21,133 nt of DNA from Flemingiibacterium sp045636145 (GTDB taxonomy: Bacteria; Bacillota; Clostridia; Oscillospirales; CAG-272), in NCBI GenBank assembly GCA_045636145.1, contig JAZTWV010000028.1:1-21133 (forward strand). Direction: 5' to 3'. Made by a program: the position numbers and the translations under genes. This document shows, in pieces, positions 1-6,963 of this stretch (position 1 is its first letter; every line of letters begins with the position of its first letter). A model generated the notes under the pieces. It ran no database searches, had not been told where the DNA came from, and was given only the letters and a program-made list of their open reading frames with translations.

Positions 1-786
1 GTCTTTTTTAACAGTCAGCTCGGAGAGCACCTCGCGACCGTTTACATCCTCATAGGTAAACACCTCAACGGATGAAACCTCATATTCCCATTTGGGATCG
101 GGATTTATGTAGATTTTTGTATTTCTTACAGCGCGTATCTCCGAGAGCTTGACCGTGCCGCGCTCCTCCGAATATCTTGCCGTAATGCTGTGAGACACAA
201 CAGGAGGCGCTTTGTAGTTGACCCGCACATACGCATCCGAGGCAGGCATTATAAAGAAATACGCCTCACTGTCGAACTTTGTGCAGTCGAATTTCTTAAC
301 GCCGTTAGCGTTTGTCACCCACACTCCGGTTATCTCGCCGGCGTCGGTATCAGGATATACATATACGATATCGCCTGTTCTTGCCTCATTTACCGGTATA
401 TCCGGCTCTGATACTCCGTTGTCATAAGCTGTCACGTCACGCCGTTTGTTATCCTCTGAATCCTTTACAAACTTGGCGTAGACCTGCACATAACCGTCAG
501 GCATAGTAAAATAAAATGTTCCTTTGGAATCCGAAGGCTCCACAGGCAGCTGATCTCCGCCGCCGTTATAAACATACACCGCCTGAAGCTCCCATCCGGA
601 ATAGTCGTCAGCCGTAAACTCGATAATCTCCCCCTCTTTGGCTCTTTCGTGGGATACTATGACTTCGCCGCGATCCTCGTTAAAGTCGGGGTCAATTTTA
701 TAGCCGCCATCTCCGGCAGAAATGCACACAGACATTGCCGCAAGCACAAAAATTACTGTAAAAATGCTTATTATGTATTTTTTCAC
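1..786 (-). CDS. Secreted protein with InlB-type (Flg_new-like) repeats, 5' part
   Basis: The reading frame is open for 262 codons from a GTG start to the left edge, so the C-terminus is missing. An AGGAG box lies about 8 bases upstream of the GTG. The first 25 or so residues (VKKYIISIFTVIFVLAAMSV) form a typical signal peptide, so the protein is probably exported. The mature part shows at least two tandem units of about 75-85 residues. Each ends in a pattern like F-x-MP-x-(D/G)-x-YV-x-V (FYFTMPDGYVQV and FFIMPASDAYVRV), and a third unit begins near residue 195. This pattern is typical of divergent InlB B-repeat domains found in surface proteins of Firmicutes. The cysteine at the end of the hydrophobic segment does not sit in a good lipobox. 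The repeats suggest a cell-surface or adhesive role, but ligand and catalytic domains, if any, lie outside the window. Confidence is high for the gene and moderate for the repeat family. Confidence 0.8.
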   Translation of the reverse strand, partial: MKKYIISIFTVIFVLAAMSVCISAGDGGYKIDPDFNEDRGEVIVSHERAKEGEIIEFTADDYSGWELQAVYVYNGGGDQLPVEPSDSKGTFYFTMPDGYVQVYAKFVKDSEDNKRRDVTAYDNGVSEPDIPVNEARTGDIVYVYPDTDAGEITGVWVTNANGVKKFDCTKFDSEAYFFIMPASDAYVRVNYKAPPVVSHSITARYSEERGTVKLSEIRAVRNTKIYINPDPKWEYEVSSVEVFTYEDVNGREVLSELTVKKD

Positions 787-837
787 TTTTGGTTCTCCTA
801 AAGCACACGGTACTGCTCAAAAAATGCTCGTAAATAT

Positions 838-871
838 ACAAAAAACGCCGGTCTTACACTGCAAGACCGGC
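838..871 (-). terminator. Rho-independent terminator of the DUF1292 gene
   Basis: Perfect 9-bp arms (GCCGGTCTT / AAGACCGGC) flank a 7-base loop at 847-871. On the minus strand the stem is followed by GTTTTTTG. It lies directly after the DUF1292 stop codon and before the secreted-protein gene. Confidence 0.85.
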
Positions 872-881
872 ATCCTTCGCA

Positions 882-1175
882 TTATTTTTCTTCGGGAGCG
901 TCGTAGTCGATCTCATCGAAAAGCTCGTCCTCGAAAAGATCAGCCACGCGGTCAAATTCCTCGTCGTCGTCGATGGTAACAAGCAGCTCTTCGCCGTTCT
1001 CGTCAATCTCTTTCTTAAGAATAACGTATTCGCCAGAGCCCTCGTCAAGAGGAATCATCGCAAAATACTCCTTGCCGTCGATCTCACAGCTTCCGAGAAG
1101 CGAGAACTGCATCTCAACTCCGTCCTCGTCGGTAAGTGTGTATATATCCTCAGTTTCAAAAATTTCGTCTGCCAT
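882..1175 (-). CDS. DUF1292 family protein (YrzB-like)
   Basis: This is a 97-residue, very acidic protein without cysteine clusters or membrane segments. The N-terminus (MADEIFETEDIYTLTDEDG) and the central GKEYFAMIPLDE segment match the DUF1292 pattern: a short beta-rich domain that begins with a T/L-x-D-E-D/E-G motif, followed by a Glu/Asp-rich tail. The family is widespread in Firmicutes, often near ruvX and alaS, and its function is not established. Here it lacks those neighbours. The start is supported by an AAGGGGG box 7-8 bases upstream. A sigma-A-type promoter (1213-1241) precedes it and a terminator follows, so it is probably monocistronic. Confidence 0.85.
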   Translation of the reverse strand: MADEIFETEDIYTLTDEDGVEMQFSLLGSCEIDGKEYFAMIPLDEGSGEYVILKKEIDENGEELLVTIDDDEEFDRVADLFEDELFDEIDYDAPEEK

Positions 1176-1212
1176 TTTAATTGCCCCCTTGCGGTTATTA
1201 TTTGTTTATACT

Positions 1213-1241
1213 ATGATACCATTATTTTTCTGATTTGTCAA
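1213..1241 (-). promoter_or_regulatory. Sigma-A-type promoter of the DUF1292 gene
   Basis: On the minus strand a perfect TTGACA (-35, 1236-1241) and TATCAT (-10, 1213-1218) are separated by 17 bases, about 40 bases upstream of the start codon. Confidence 0.75.
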
Positions 1242-1270
1242 TACAATAATTCTCTTTTTTGGGTAAACAC

Positions 1271-1299
1271 TTGATTTTACGAAGCCTCGGTGCTATAAT
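1271..1299 (+). promoter_or_regulatory. Sigma-A-type promoter of the Dabb gene
   Basis: TTGATT (1271-1276) and a perfect TATAAT (1294-1299) are separated by 17 bases and lie 44 bases upstream of the ATG. Confidence 0.75.
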
Positions 1300-1342
1300 A
1301 TATACGTTACACTGAATTATATTAACCGAAAGGAATATTATT

Positions 1343-1633
1343 ATGATAAAACACATCGTTTGCTTTAAACTGTCCGACCCCACAGCCGAAGCTATGGCAA
1401 AGTGCAAAGAGGTGCTTCTTTCCATGCGCGGCAATGTGCCTATGCTCCGCGATATTGAGGTCGGTACGGATATTCTCCGCTCGGCTCGCTCATATGACGT
1501 ATATCTTGCCGTAACTCTCGACGACCGCGCCGCACTTGACGCATATCAGGCAGACGAATACCACTGCTCCGTTGTAAAGAAGCATATGCACGCCGTAACC
1601 GCCTCAAGCGTTGCGGTGGATTTCGAGATATAA
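1343..1633 (+). CDS. Dabb (stress-responsive alpha/beta barrel) family protein
   Basis: This 96-residue protein begins MIKHIVCFKL, the typical Dabb N-terminus (M-x-x-H-x-V-x-F-K-L). It contains the usual central YDVYLAVTLDD strand and a HCSVVKKHMHAV helix before the last strand, AVDFEI. Dabb proteins are small dimeric ferredoxin-like alpha/beta barrels. Some members are enzymes and many have unknown roles, so no reaction can be assigned. Its length is normal for a single-domain member. The start is set by GAAAGGAA about 10 bases upstream, and a good promoter precedes it. It appears to be transcribed alone, and the repeat cluster downstream includes a terminator-like hairpin. Confidence 0.88.
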   Translation: MIKHIVCFKLSDPTAEAMAKCKEVLLSMRGNVPMLRDIEVGTDILRSARSYDVYLAVTLDDRAALDAYQADEYHCSVVKKHMHAVTASSVAVDFEI

Positions 1634-1647
1634 GCTCAAGAGGCTGG

Positions 1648-1800
1648 GTATCGCTAAAGATTTAAAACGGGAGGGGGGACCCCTCCCCTACAATCGTGCT
1701 TCGATATCTTTGTAGGGGAGGCTTTTCGCCTCCCGCTGTTTCGTTTATCGGTATTTTGAAATCGGGAAGGGAGACCCCTCCCCTACAATCGGTGTTACCG
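1648..1800. repeat. Cluster of dispersed GC-rich palindromes
   Basis: The region 1634-1845 has no gene. It holds three related palindromic units. Two are direct copies of the form CGGGA-x-GGG-x-GACCCCTCCCCTACAATCG (about 1668-1696 and 1763-1792). The third is an inverted, shorter form, TGTAGGGGAGGC-TTTTCGCCTCCCG (1711-1735). The units share flanks such as TTTATCGGTAT/TATCG. Related units occur at 11551-11627 and 16986-17115, so this is a dispersed intergenic repeat family rather than chance GC richness. Confidence 0.75.
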
Positions 1801-1811
1801 TATCACCGTGG

Positions 1812-1837
1812 GGCGGGGGCTTGCTCCCGCCGTTTTT
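1812..1837 (+). terminator. Terminator-like hairpin after the repeat cluster
   Basis: GGCGGG (1812-1817) pairs with CCCGCC (1826-1831) around a GGCTTGCT loop and is followed by GTTTTTG. It could end transcription from the Dabb gene before it runs into the convergent Crp/Fnr gene. It may itself be a member of the repeat family. Confidence 0.5.
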
Positions 1838-1845
1838 GTGCCTCT

Positions 1846-2505
1846 TTAAAGAAGAACAAACCGACTCCGCTCAAATTCAAGCATACCTTCATCGCGCATA
1901 CGCGACAGCTCGCTTGACATAGCGCTTCTGTCCACAGAAAGAAAATCCGCAAGCTCCTGACGGTTGTATGGGATAATAAACTCCGAGGTCCCCTGCCGTT
2001 TAGACTCATCCGACAGATATGACATCAGCTTTTCTCTTGTGGTACGCTTTGACATATGCCCCACCTTCTCTATAAGGCGAAGATTCTTTTCCGAAATGGA
2101 ATAGAACAGATTACGCACTGTCATCGTATGAAAACGGCAGGCATTGGTGCAGACCGTCAGTATTCGGTTTACATCCAAAAGTATTACCGTGCAGTCACAC
2201 GCCGCCACAACGTCCGTCTGCATCGTACCGCATCCGGGGGCGGCGTATATCTCGCCGAACATCTCGCCCTCTGCAACGCGGTCAAGTATACTGCGGTTTC
2301 CCCAATAGTCATCGGTTTGAATAAGCAGACTTCCTGAAACCACCAAGAAAATACTGCGCACAATGTCTCCGGCACATACCACATATTCTGCCCTGTCATA
2401 ATGCTTCTCCCTCGCCTGAAGGCAGTGAAGCATAGATTCAAGCTCCGAGTCTTCAATACCCGAAAACAGCTTGCTTTTCTTAAGTATATCAAAATATTTT
2501 TTCAT
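1846..2505 (-). CDS. Crp/Fnr family transcriptional regulator (possibly HcpR-like)
   Basis: This is a 219-residue regulator. Residues 10-115 form a cyclic-nucleotide-binding-like beta barrel (KLFSGI at the start, VVSGSLLIQ and GEMFGEIYA in the core). Residues 155-215 form a winged helix with the recognition region NRQELADFLSVDRSAMSSEL. An ATG 12 codons further upstream is possible, but this ATG follows a clear AGAGGTG box. The protein has seven cysteines (about 28, 44, 92, 103, 105, 119, 123) but not the N-terminal cluster of classical Fnr, so the effector is unknown. It is divergent from a ferredoxin gene that is followed by a flavodiiron gene. In anaerobes, HcpR-type Crp/Fnr regulators control ferredoxin and hybrid-cluster-protein genes in nitrosative stress. 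That role is inferred from context here. A palindrome in its leader suggests autoregulation. Confidence 0.88.
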   Translation of the reverse strand: MKKYFDILKKSKLFSGIEDSELESMLHCLQAREKHYDRAEYVVCAGDIVRSIFLVVSGSLLIQTDDYWGNRSILDRVAEGEMFGEIYAAPGCGTMQTDVVAACDCTVILLDVNRILTVCTNACRFHTMTVRNLFYSISEKNLRLIEKVGHMSKRTTREKLMSYLSDESKRQGTSEFIIPYNRQELADFLSVDRSAMSSELSRMRDEGMLEFERSRFVLL

Positions 2506-2516
2506 AAGCACCTCTT

Positions 2517-2532
2517 TGTTGTAAATACAACA
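2517..2532. promoter_or_regulatory. Candidate operator palindrome of the Crp/Fnr regulator
   Basis: TGTTGTA-AA-TACAACA is a perfect 7-bp inverted repeat with a 2-base centre. It is centred at -41.5 relative to the start point predicted from the TATAAT for the ferredoxin gene, the classic class II activator position. It also covers about +9 to +24 of the regulator's own transcript. It differs from the E. coli Fnr and Crp consensus sites. An RNA hairpin in the regulator's leader is the main alternative. Confidence 0.65.
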
Positions 2533-2559
2533 GACTTTCATGTCACATTATACTATAAT
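2531..2559 (+). promoter_or_regulatory. Activator-dependent-type promoter of the ferredoxin gene
   Basis: A perfect TATAAT (2554-2559) has no recognisable -35; the bases 17 upstream are CAGACT. The missing -35 abuts the palindrome at 2517-2532, as expected of a promoter that needs an activator bound at -41.5. It overlaps the divergent promoter of the regulator. Confidence 0.6.
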
Positions 2560-2575
2560 TATACCGTAAAGTCAA
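2547..2575 (-). promoter_or_regulatory. Sigma-A-type promoter of the Crp/Fnr gene
   Basis: On the minus strand TTGACT (2570-2575) and a perfect TATAAT (2547-2552) are separated by 17 bases. The predicted start point is near 2540, giving a leader of about 35 bases that contains the palindrome. Confidence 0.75.
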
Positions 2576-2600
2576 TATTAAATTTTACGGAGGAAAGACT

Positions 2601-3311
2601 ATGATACGCAAGATAATAAAGATAGATGAGAAAAAATGCAACGGCTGCGGTGCCTGTGCGGCGGCTTGCCATGAGGGAGCAATCGAAATGATAAACGGTA
2701 AGGCAGAGCTTACCCGTGAGGACTACTGCGACGGTCTCGGCGATTGCCTGCCTGCTTGCCCCACCGATGCAATAAGCTTTGAGCTTCGCGAAGCACCTGC
2801 ATACGACGAAGAAGCGGTACTTAGAGCAAAATCCGAAAAGAAGGCAAAGGAAGCAGGCGGAAAGCTTCCCTGCGGCTGTCCCGGAACTCACAGTAAGGCA
2901 ATTCGCCGCCCTCTTGAAGAAAACACCGGATGTACACCTGCCGTCACAAGCAAGCTGTCCCAGTGGCCTGTGCAGATAAAGCTTGTACCCGTTAATGCGC
3001 CCTACTTTGACGGTGCCAATCTCCTTATCGCGGCGGACTGTACCGCCTATGCCTACGGCAACTTCCATAACGACTTCATCAGAGGCAGAATCACGCTTAT
3101 CGGCTGTCCCAAGCTCGATGAGGGCGACTATACAGAGAAGCTGACGGAGATAATAAGGAGAAACGATATACGAAGCGTCACCATCATCCGCATGGAAGTC
3201 CCCTGCTGCGGCGGTATTGAGAGGGCGGCAAAGACCGCGCTTAAAGAAAGCGGCAAATTCATCCCTTGGAGAGTTGTCACCGTAACAACAGACGGAAAAA
3301 TCGCAGAATAA
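2601..3311 (+). CDS. 4Fe-4S ferredoxin-type protein with C-terminal Cys-rich domain
   Basis: This is a 236-residue protein. Residues 5-60 form a bacterial-type ferredoxin fold. The first motif is complete (C13-x2-C16-x2-C19-x3-C23). The second reads C43-DGLGD-C49-LPA-C53-P, where the second cysteine is replaced by leucine (L46), so the second cluster has at most three ligands from this motif and may be 3Fe-4S or absent. The rest (90-236) is alpha/beta-like, with further cysteines in CGC (91-93), GCP (168-170) and PCCGG (201-205) that could bind another cofactor. I recall this architecture from stand-alone anaerobe ferredoxins, but no reaction is established. The start follows a GGAGGAAAG box. 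Its divergent Crp/Fnr neighbour and downstream flavodiiron gene suggest an electron-transfer role in NO or O2 stress. Confidence 0.85.
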   Translation: MIRKIIKIDEKKCNGCGACAAACHEGAIEMINGKAELTREDYCDGLGDCLPACPTDAISFELREAPAYDEEAVLRAKSEKKAKEAGGKLPCGCPGTHSKAIRRPLEENTGCTPAVTSKLSQWPVQIKLVPVNAPYFDGANLLIAADCTAYAYGNFHNDFIRGRITLIGCPKLDEGDYTEKLTEIIRRNDIRSVTIIRMEVPCCGGIERAAKTALKESGKFIPWRVVTVTTDGKIAE

Positions 3312-3323
3312 TGCGATACGGGG

Positions 3324-3352
3324 TTGAATAATTCACAATTTTGTGGTACAAT
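3324..3352 (+). promoter_or_regulatory. Sigma-A-type promoter of the flavodiiron gene
   Basis: TTGAAT (3324-3329) and TACAAT (3347-3352) are separated by 17 bases. The spacer contains CACAA-TT-TTGTG, a short inverted repeat that could be an operator but is too short to rely on. The flavodiiron gene can thus be transcribed independently of the ferredoxin gene. Confidence 0.65.
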
Positions 3353-3395
3353 CATATTTACAGCATAGTTTAATTATCAAATCAGGAGAAATCAA

Positions 3396-5186
3396 ATGCA
3401 CATCACAGACACAATCAAGTACATCGGCGTTAACGATCATGAGATAGACCTTTTTGAGGGTCAGTACCGTGTGCCAAACGGAATGTCTTATAATTCCTAC
3501 GCCATAATCGACGAAAAAATAGCCATAATGGACACCGTGGATGCACGCTTTACCCATCAGTGGCTGGACAACATCAGAGACACCCTTGGCAGCCGCACCC
3601 CCGATTATCTTATCGTCCAGCACATGGAGCCGGACCACTCTGCAAATATCTTCAACTTCATGCGCGCTTATCCGGATGCGACTATCGTTTCCTCGCAAAA
3701 AGCGTTTGCTATGATGAAGAATTTCTTCGGCACGGATTTTGAGGACCGCCGTACGGTTGTCGGCGAGGGCGACACACTTTCTCTCGGTGCGCACACGCTC
3801 ACATTCGTTACCGCGCCCATGGTGCATTGGCCTGAGGTCATCGTAACCTATGACAGCCTTGACAAGGTGCTCTTTTCCGCCGACGGATTCGGTAAATTCG
3901 GCGCACTCGATGCAAACGAGCCTTGGGCAGACGAAGCACGCCGCTATTTTATCGGTATTGTTGGAAAATACGGTGCACAGGTGCAGTCGCTCCTCAAAAA
4001 AGCGTCAGGACTTGATATTGCGAAGATTTGCCCTCTCCACGGACCTGTACTCTCCGAGAATCTCGGATACTACCTAAATCTTTACAACACATGGTCAAGC
4101 TATCAGCCGGAAGCGGACGGAATTGTTATCGCATACACTTCCGTCTACGGAAACACAAAAAAAGCTGTACAAAAATTGGCAGAAAAGCTTGAAGCCAACG
4201 GATGCCCCAAGGTTGTGGTATACGACCTTGCTCGCTGTGATATGGCTGAGGCGGTCAGTGACGCTTTCCGCTACAGCAAGCTGGTGCTTGCCACCACCAC
4301 ATACAACGCGGAGATATTCCCGTTCATGCGCGAGTTTATAAATCATTTGACCGAGCGCAATTTCAGCAACCGCACCGTAGCTCTTATCGAAAACGGAAGC
4401 TGGGCACCTCTCGCCGCAAAGGTTATGCGCGGTATGCTTGAAGCCTCTAAAAACATCACCTTTACCGATACAAATGTCAAGATTCTCTCCTCCCTTAATG
4501 AGGACAGCACGGCACAGCTTGATGCCCTTGCCGGTGAGCTTTGCCGCGAGTATCTTGCAAAGCAGGATTCCACCGCAAACAAGAATGACCTTACCGCGCT
4601 CTTCAACATCGGCTACGGTCTGTACGTCATAACCTCAAATGACGGAAAGAAGGATAACGGTCTTATTGTAAACACGGTAACGCAGGTGACAAACACCCCA
4701 AACAGACTTGCCGTAACCATAAACAAGGAAAACTACTCACACCATGTAATAAAGCAGACAGGCAAAATGAATATCAACGTGCTCACCGAAAGTGCTCCAT
4801 TTGCGGTTTTTGAAAAATTCGGCTTCCAGAGCGGAAGAAACGTTGATAAGTTTGCCGAATGTGAGCCGCTCCGCTCGGACAACGGACTTATTTTCCTCCC
4901 ACGGCACATAAACTCGTTTATGTCGCTGAAAGTGGAGAGCTACGTTGACCTCGACACCCACGGAATGTTTATCTGCTCCGTTACCGAAGCACGTGTCATT
5001 TCCGATGCTCCCACCATGACCTACAGCTACTATTACGACAACGTAAAGCCAAAACCCGAAACCGAGGGCAAGAAAGGCTTTGTATGCAAGGTATGCGGAT
5101 GGGTTTATGAGGGTGATACCCTGCCGGACGATATCATTTGCCCCCTCTGCAAGCACGGTGCTGCCGATTTTGAGCCTATTGAATAA
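3396..5186 (+). CDS. Multidomain flavodiiron protein (diiron/flavodoxin/flavin reductase/rubredoxin)
   Basis: This 596-residue cytoplasmic enzyme probably reduces O2 to water and/or NO to N2O. Residues 1-240 are a metallo-beta-lactamase-like diiron domain with all expected ligands visible: H76-x-E78-x-D80-H81, H144, D163 and H215. Residues 243-395 are a flavodoxin domain with the FMN phosphate loop TSVYGNTKKA. Residues 398-550 resemble a flavin-reductase split barrel (ALFNIGYGLYVITS, then NTVTQVTNTP). Residues 562-596 are a rubredoxin with C564-x2-C567 and C582-x2-C585. The extra domains could deliver electrons from NAD(P)H through FMN and rubredoxin to the core within one chain, which is an inference from the domains. 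The start follows AGGAGAAATCAA. It lies 84 bases after the ferredoxin gene, with its own promoter, and ends at a bidirectional terminator. NO versus O2 preference cannot be read from the sequence. Confidence 0.95.
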   Translation: MHITDTIKYIGVNDHEIDLFEGQYRVPNGMSYNSYAIIDEKIAIMDTVDARFTHQWLDNIRDTLGSRTPDYLIVQHMEPDHSANIFNFMRAYPDATIVSSQKAFAMMKNFFGTDFEDRRTVVGEGDTLSLGAHTLTFVTAPMVHWPEVIVTYDSLDKVLFSADGFGKFGALDANEPWADEARRYFIGIVGKYGAQVQSLLKKASGLDIAKICPLHGPVLSENLGYYLNLYNTWSSYQPEADGIVIAYTSVYGNTKKAVQKLAEKLEANGCPKVVVYDLARCDMAEAVSDAFRYSKLVLATTTYNAEIFPFMREFINHLTERNFSNRTVALIENGSWAPLAAKVMRGMLEASKNITFTDTNVKILSSLNEDSTAQLDALAGELCREYLAKQDSTANKNDLTALFNIGYGLYVITSNDGKKDNGLIVNTVTQVTNTPNRLAVTINKENYSHHVIKQTGKMNINVLTESAPFAVFEKFGFQSGRNVDKFAECEPLRSDNGLIFLPRHINSFMSLKVESYVDLDTHGMFICSVTEARVISDAPTMTYSYYYDNVKPKPETEGKKGFVCKVCGWVYEGDTLPDDIICPLCKHGAADFEPIE

Positions 5187-5190
5187 TACA

Positions 5191-5218
5191 AAAAGGAGCT
5201 TCCGAAGAAGCTCCTTTT
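5191..5218. terminator. Bidirectional terminator between the flavodiiron gene and putP
   Basis: A perfect 12-bp stem (AAAAGGAGCTTC / GAAGCTCCTTTT) with a CGAA loop has T-tracts on both strands. It lies between the stops of the convergent genes. Confidence 0.9.
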
Positions 5219-5232
5219 ATCATATACATTTC

Positions 5233-6798
5233 TTATGCCTCAACACTGCCGCAGCGAACAGCTTCGAAATCCTCCTCGATCTCCTTTGAGGGAGCCTTGG
5301 TGAGAAGTGATACCACAACAATGCATATTGCGGAGAAGATGAACGCCGGAAGAAGCTCGTAGATTGCGAACACGCCGCCTGCCTTGGAAATAACAAGCTT
5401 CCAAAGGAATACCATACCTGCACCGCTTACCATACCGGCAATTGCGCCTGCCTTGTTGATTCTCTTCCAGAACAGAGAGAATATCATAAGCGGACCGAAG
5501 GTTGCGCCGAATCCTGCCCATGCGAAGGATACGATATTGAAGATAACGCTGTTTTCATCAAGCGCAAAGATTATACCTACAAGAGCAAGCACCAGAAGTG
5601 TGATACGGGAAACTACCATTACCTGCTTGTCGGTAGCGTTCTTCTTGCATACACCGTGGAATATGTTCTTGGCAAATGCGGAAGCCGCAATAAGAAGGTA
5701 GGAGTCAGACGAGCTTATTGTAGCGGCAAGAATACCTGCCATTACGAAGCCTGCCAAAATTGCCGGCAGTGAGCTTGTTGCAAGGGTAATAAAGATGTTT
5801 TCTGCCGCAGATTTTGTAAGGTGCTCCACGGGGAACAGCTGGCGTCCCACGATACCGATAAACACCGCAACCGCAAGGGAGATAACAACCCATATCATTG
5901 CAATACGGCGTGAGCGCTTAAGCTCATCCTCACGGCGGATCGCCATGAAGCGAAGGAGTACCTGAGGCATACCGAAGTAGCCGAGACCCCATGCCATGCA
6001 GGAGCAGATGGTGAGAATACCGTATTTTCCTGCCTCGCCGAATACCGGAGCACCGTCAACCACCTGCTGAACGCCGTCAACAACCGTGGGAGATGCGATT
6101 CCGAAGAAATCAAGGAATCCGGGGATATTCTGCGCGTTTTCAATAACAGCGCCGATACCGCCTGCCTGTACGGTGGAGATAATAACGATAACGGTGAGGG
6201 CGCTTATCATTACGATAGCCTGCATGAAGTCCGATATACTCTCGGCAAGGAAGCCACCAAGCAAAGTATAAAGAAGCACGAAAGCCGCACCGATGAACAT
6301 CATAAGCTTGTAATCAAGTCCGAAAAGTGACGAGAACAGCTTACCGCAGGTAACAAAGCAGCTTCCCGCGTAAACTGTGAAGAATACGAGAATAAACGCC
6401 GCCGCGATGAACATGATGACCTTTTTCTTCTCTCTGAAGCGGTTAGAGAAGAATTCGGGAAGCGTGATGGAATTGTTTGCCCTCACGCTGTAGCGGCGAA
6501 GTCTCTTTGAAACGATGAGCCAGTTGAAATATGTACCGATGGCAAGACCGATTGCTGTCCATGCCGCATCGGCAAGACCGCACCAATATGCGACTCCGGG
6601 GAGACCCATAAGGAGCCATCCGCTCATGTCCGAAGCCTCGGCACTCATTGCTGTTACCCACGGACCGAGAGAGCGTCCGCCGAGGTAATACTCCTCGGAG
6701 CTTTTGTTAGCTCGTTTGGCGTAAAATACGCCTATCAGTATTACCGCCGCCATATATACTATCATGGCGATAAGAATCTGAATCTGTTCAGCATTCAT
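5233..6798 (-). CDS. putP: Sodium/proline symporter PutP
   Basis: This 521-residue inner-membrane transporter belongs to the solute:sodium symporter family, with about 13 hydrophobic segments and full length for PutP. The N-terminal region carries the signature SSEEYYLGGRSLGPWVTA and ASDMSGWLLMGLPG. D57, S59 and G60 correspond to the conserved D55, S57 and G58 of E. coli PutP, which are involved in Na+ and proline binding. The C-terminus is short and acidic. It should import proline using the sodium gradient, for osmoprotection or as a nutrient, and proC lies about 2 kb away. The start is supported by AGGAGG 8 bases upstream, and a good promoter lies at 6835-6863. Substrates of this family are sometimes broader than proline, but the close signature makes proline likely. 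Confidence 0.93.
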   Translation of the reverse strand: MNAEQIQILIAMIVYMAAVILIGVFYAKRANKSSEEYYLGGRSLGPWVTAMSAEASDMSGWLLMGLPGVAYWCGLADAAWTAIGLAIGTYFNWLIVSKRLRRYSVRANNSITLPEFFSNRFREKKKVIMFIAAAFILVFFTVYAGSCFVTCGKLFSSLFGLDYKLMMFIGAAFVLLYTLLGGFLAESISDFMQAIVMISALTVIVIISTVQAGGIGAVIENAQNIPGFLDFFGIASPTVVDGVQQVVDGAPVFGEAGKYGILTICSCMAWGLGYFGMPQVLLRFMAIRREDELKRSRRIAMIWVVISLAVAVFIGIVGRQLFPVEHLTKSAAENIFITLATSSLPAILAGFVMAGILAATISSSDSYLLIAASAFAKNIFHGVCKKNATDKQVMVVSRITLLVLALVGIIFALDENSVIFNIVSFAWAGFGATFGPLMIFSLFWKRINKAGAIAGMVSGAGMVFLWKLVISKAGGVFAIYELLPAFIFSAICIVVVSLLTKAPSKEIEEDFEAVRCGSVEA

Positions 6799-6834
6799 AA
6801 TTTTTGTCCTCCTGCTTATATAGCAATTTATATT

Positions 6835-6863
6835 ATTGTATCACATTAGCGAATTAAAGTCAA
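6835..6863 (-). promoter_or_regulatory. Sigma-A-type promoter of putP
   Basis: On the minus strand TTGACT (6858-6863) and TACAAT (6835-6840) are separated by 17 bases and lie 36 bases upstream of the putP start. Confidence 0.75.
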
Positions 6864-6925
6864 GGGGGAATTGACATTTTTTTGAATATTTTGGAGATTT
6901 TCGATTCTCAATCTGCCAAAACGAG

Positions 6926-6963
6926 AAAAACCTTGACATCCCATACGGGATGTCAAGGTTTTT
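6926..6963 (-). terminator. Terminator of the tRNA-Arg gene
   Basis: A perfect 17-bp stem (arms AAAAACCTTGACATCCC and its complement) with an ATAC loop directly abuts the CCA end of the tRNA. T-tracts exist on both strands. It separates the tRNA from the putP promoter. Confidence 0.88.

Noticed and set aside
1640..1840. CRISPR array
   Set aside because: The repeated units are imperfect palindromes in both orientations with unequal spacing, there are no regular spacers, and no cas genes are present.
1803..2009. Short reading frame between the Dabb gene and the regulator
   Set aside because: It lies over the repeat cluster and the regulator's 3' end, in a different frame and without a ribosome binding site.
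2559..3068. Minus-strand reading frame of 169 codons over the ferredoxin gene
   Set aside because: It is antisense to a clear ferredoxin with Cys motifs, and its translation is low-complexity and unlike any known family.
3330..3352. Second copy of the Crp/Fnr operator at the flavodiiron promoter
   Set aside because: CACAA-TT-TTGTG and TTGT-GGT-ACAA are short and do not match TGTTGTA-AA-TACAACA in arm sequence or length.
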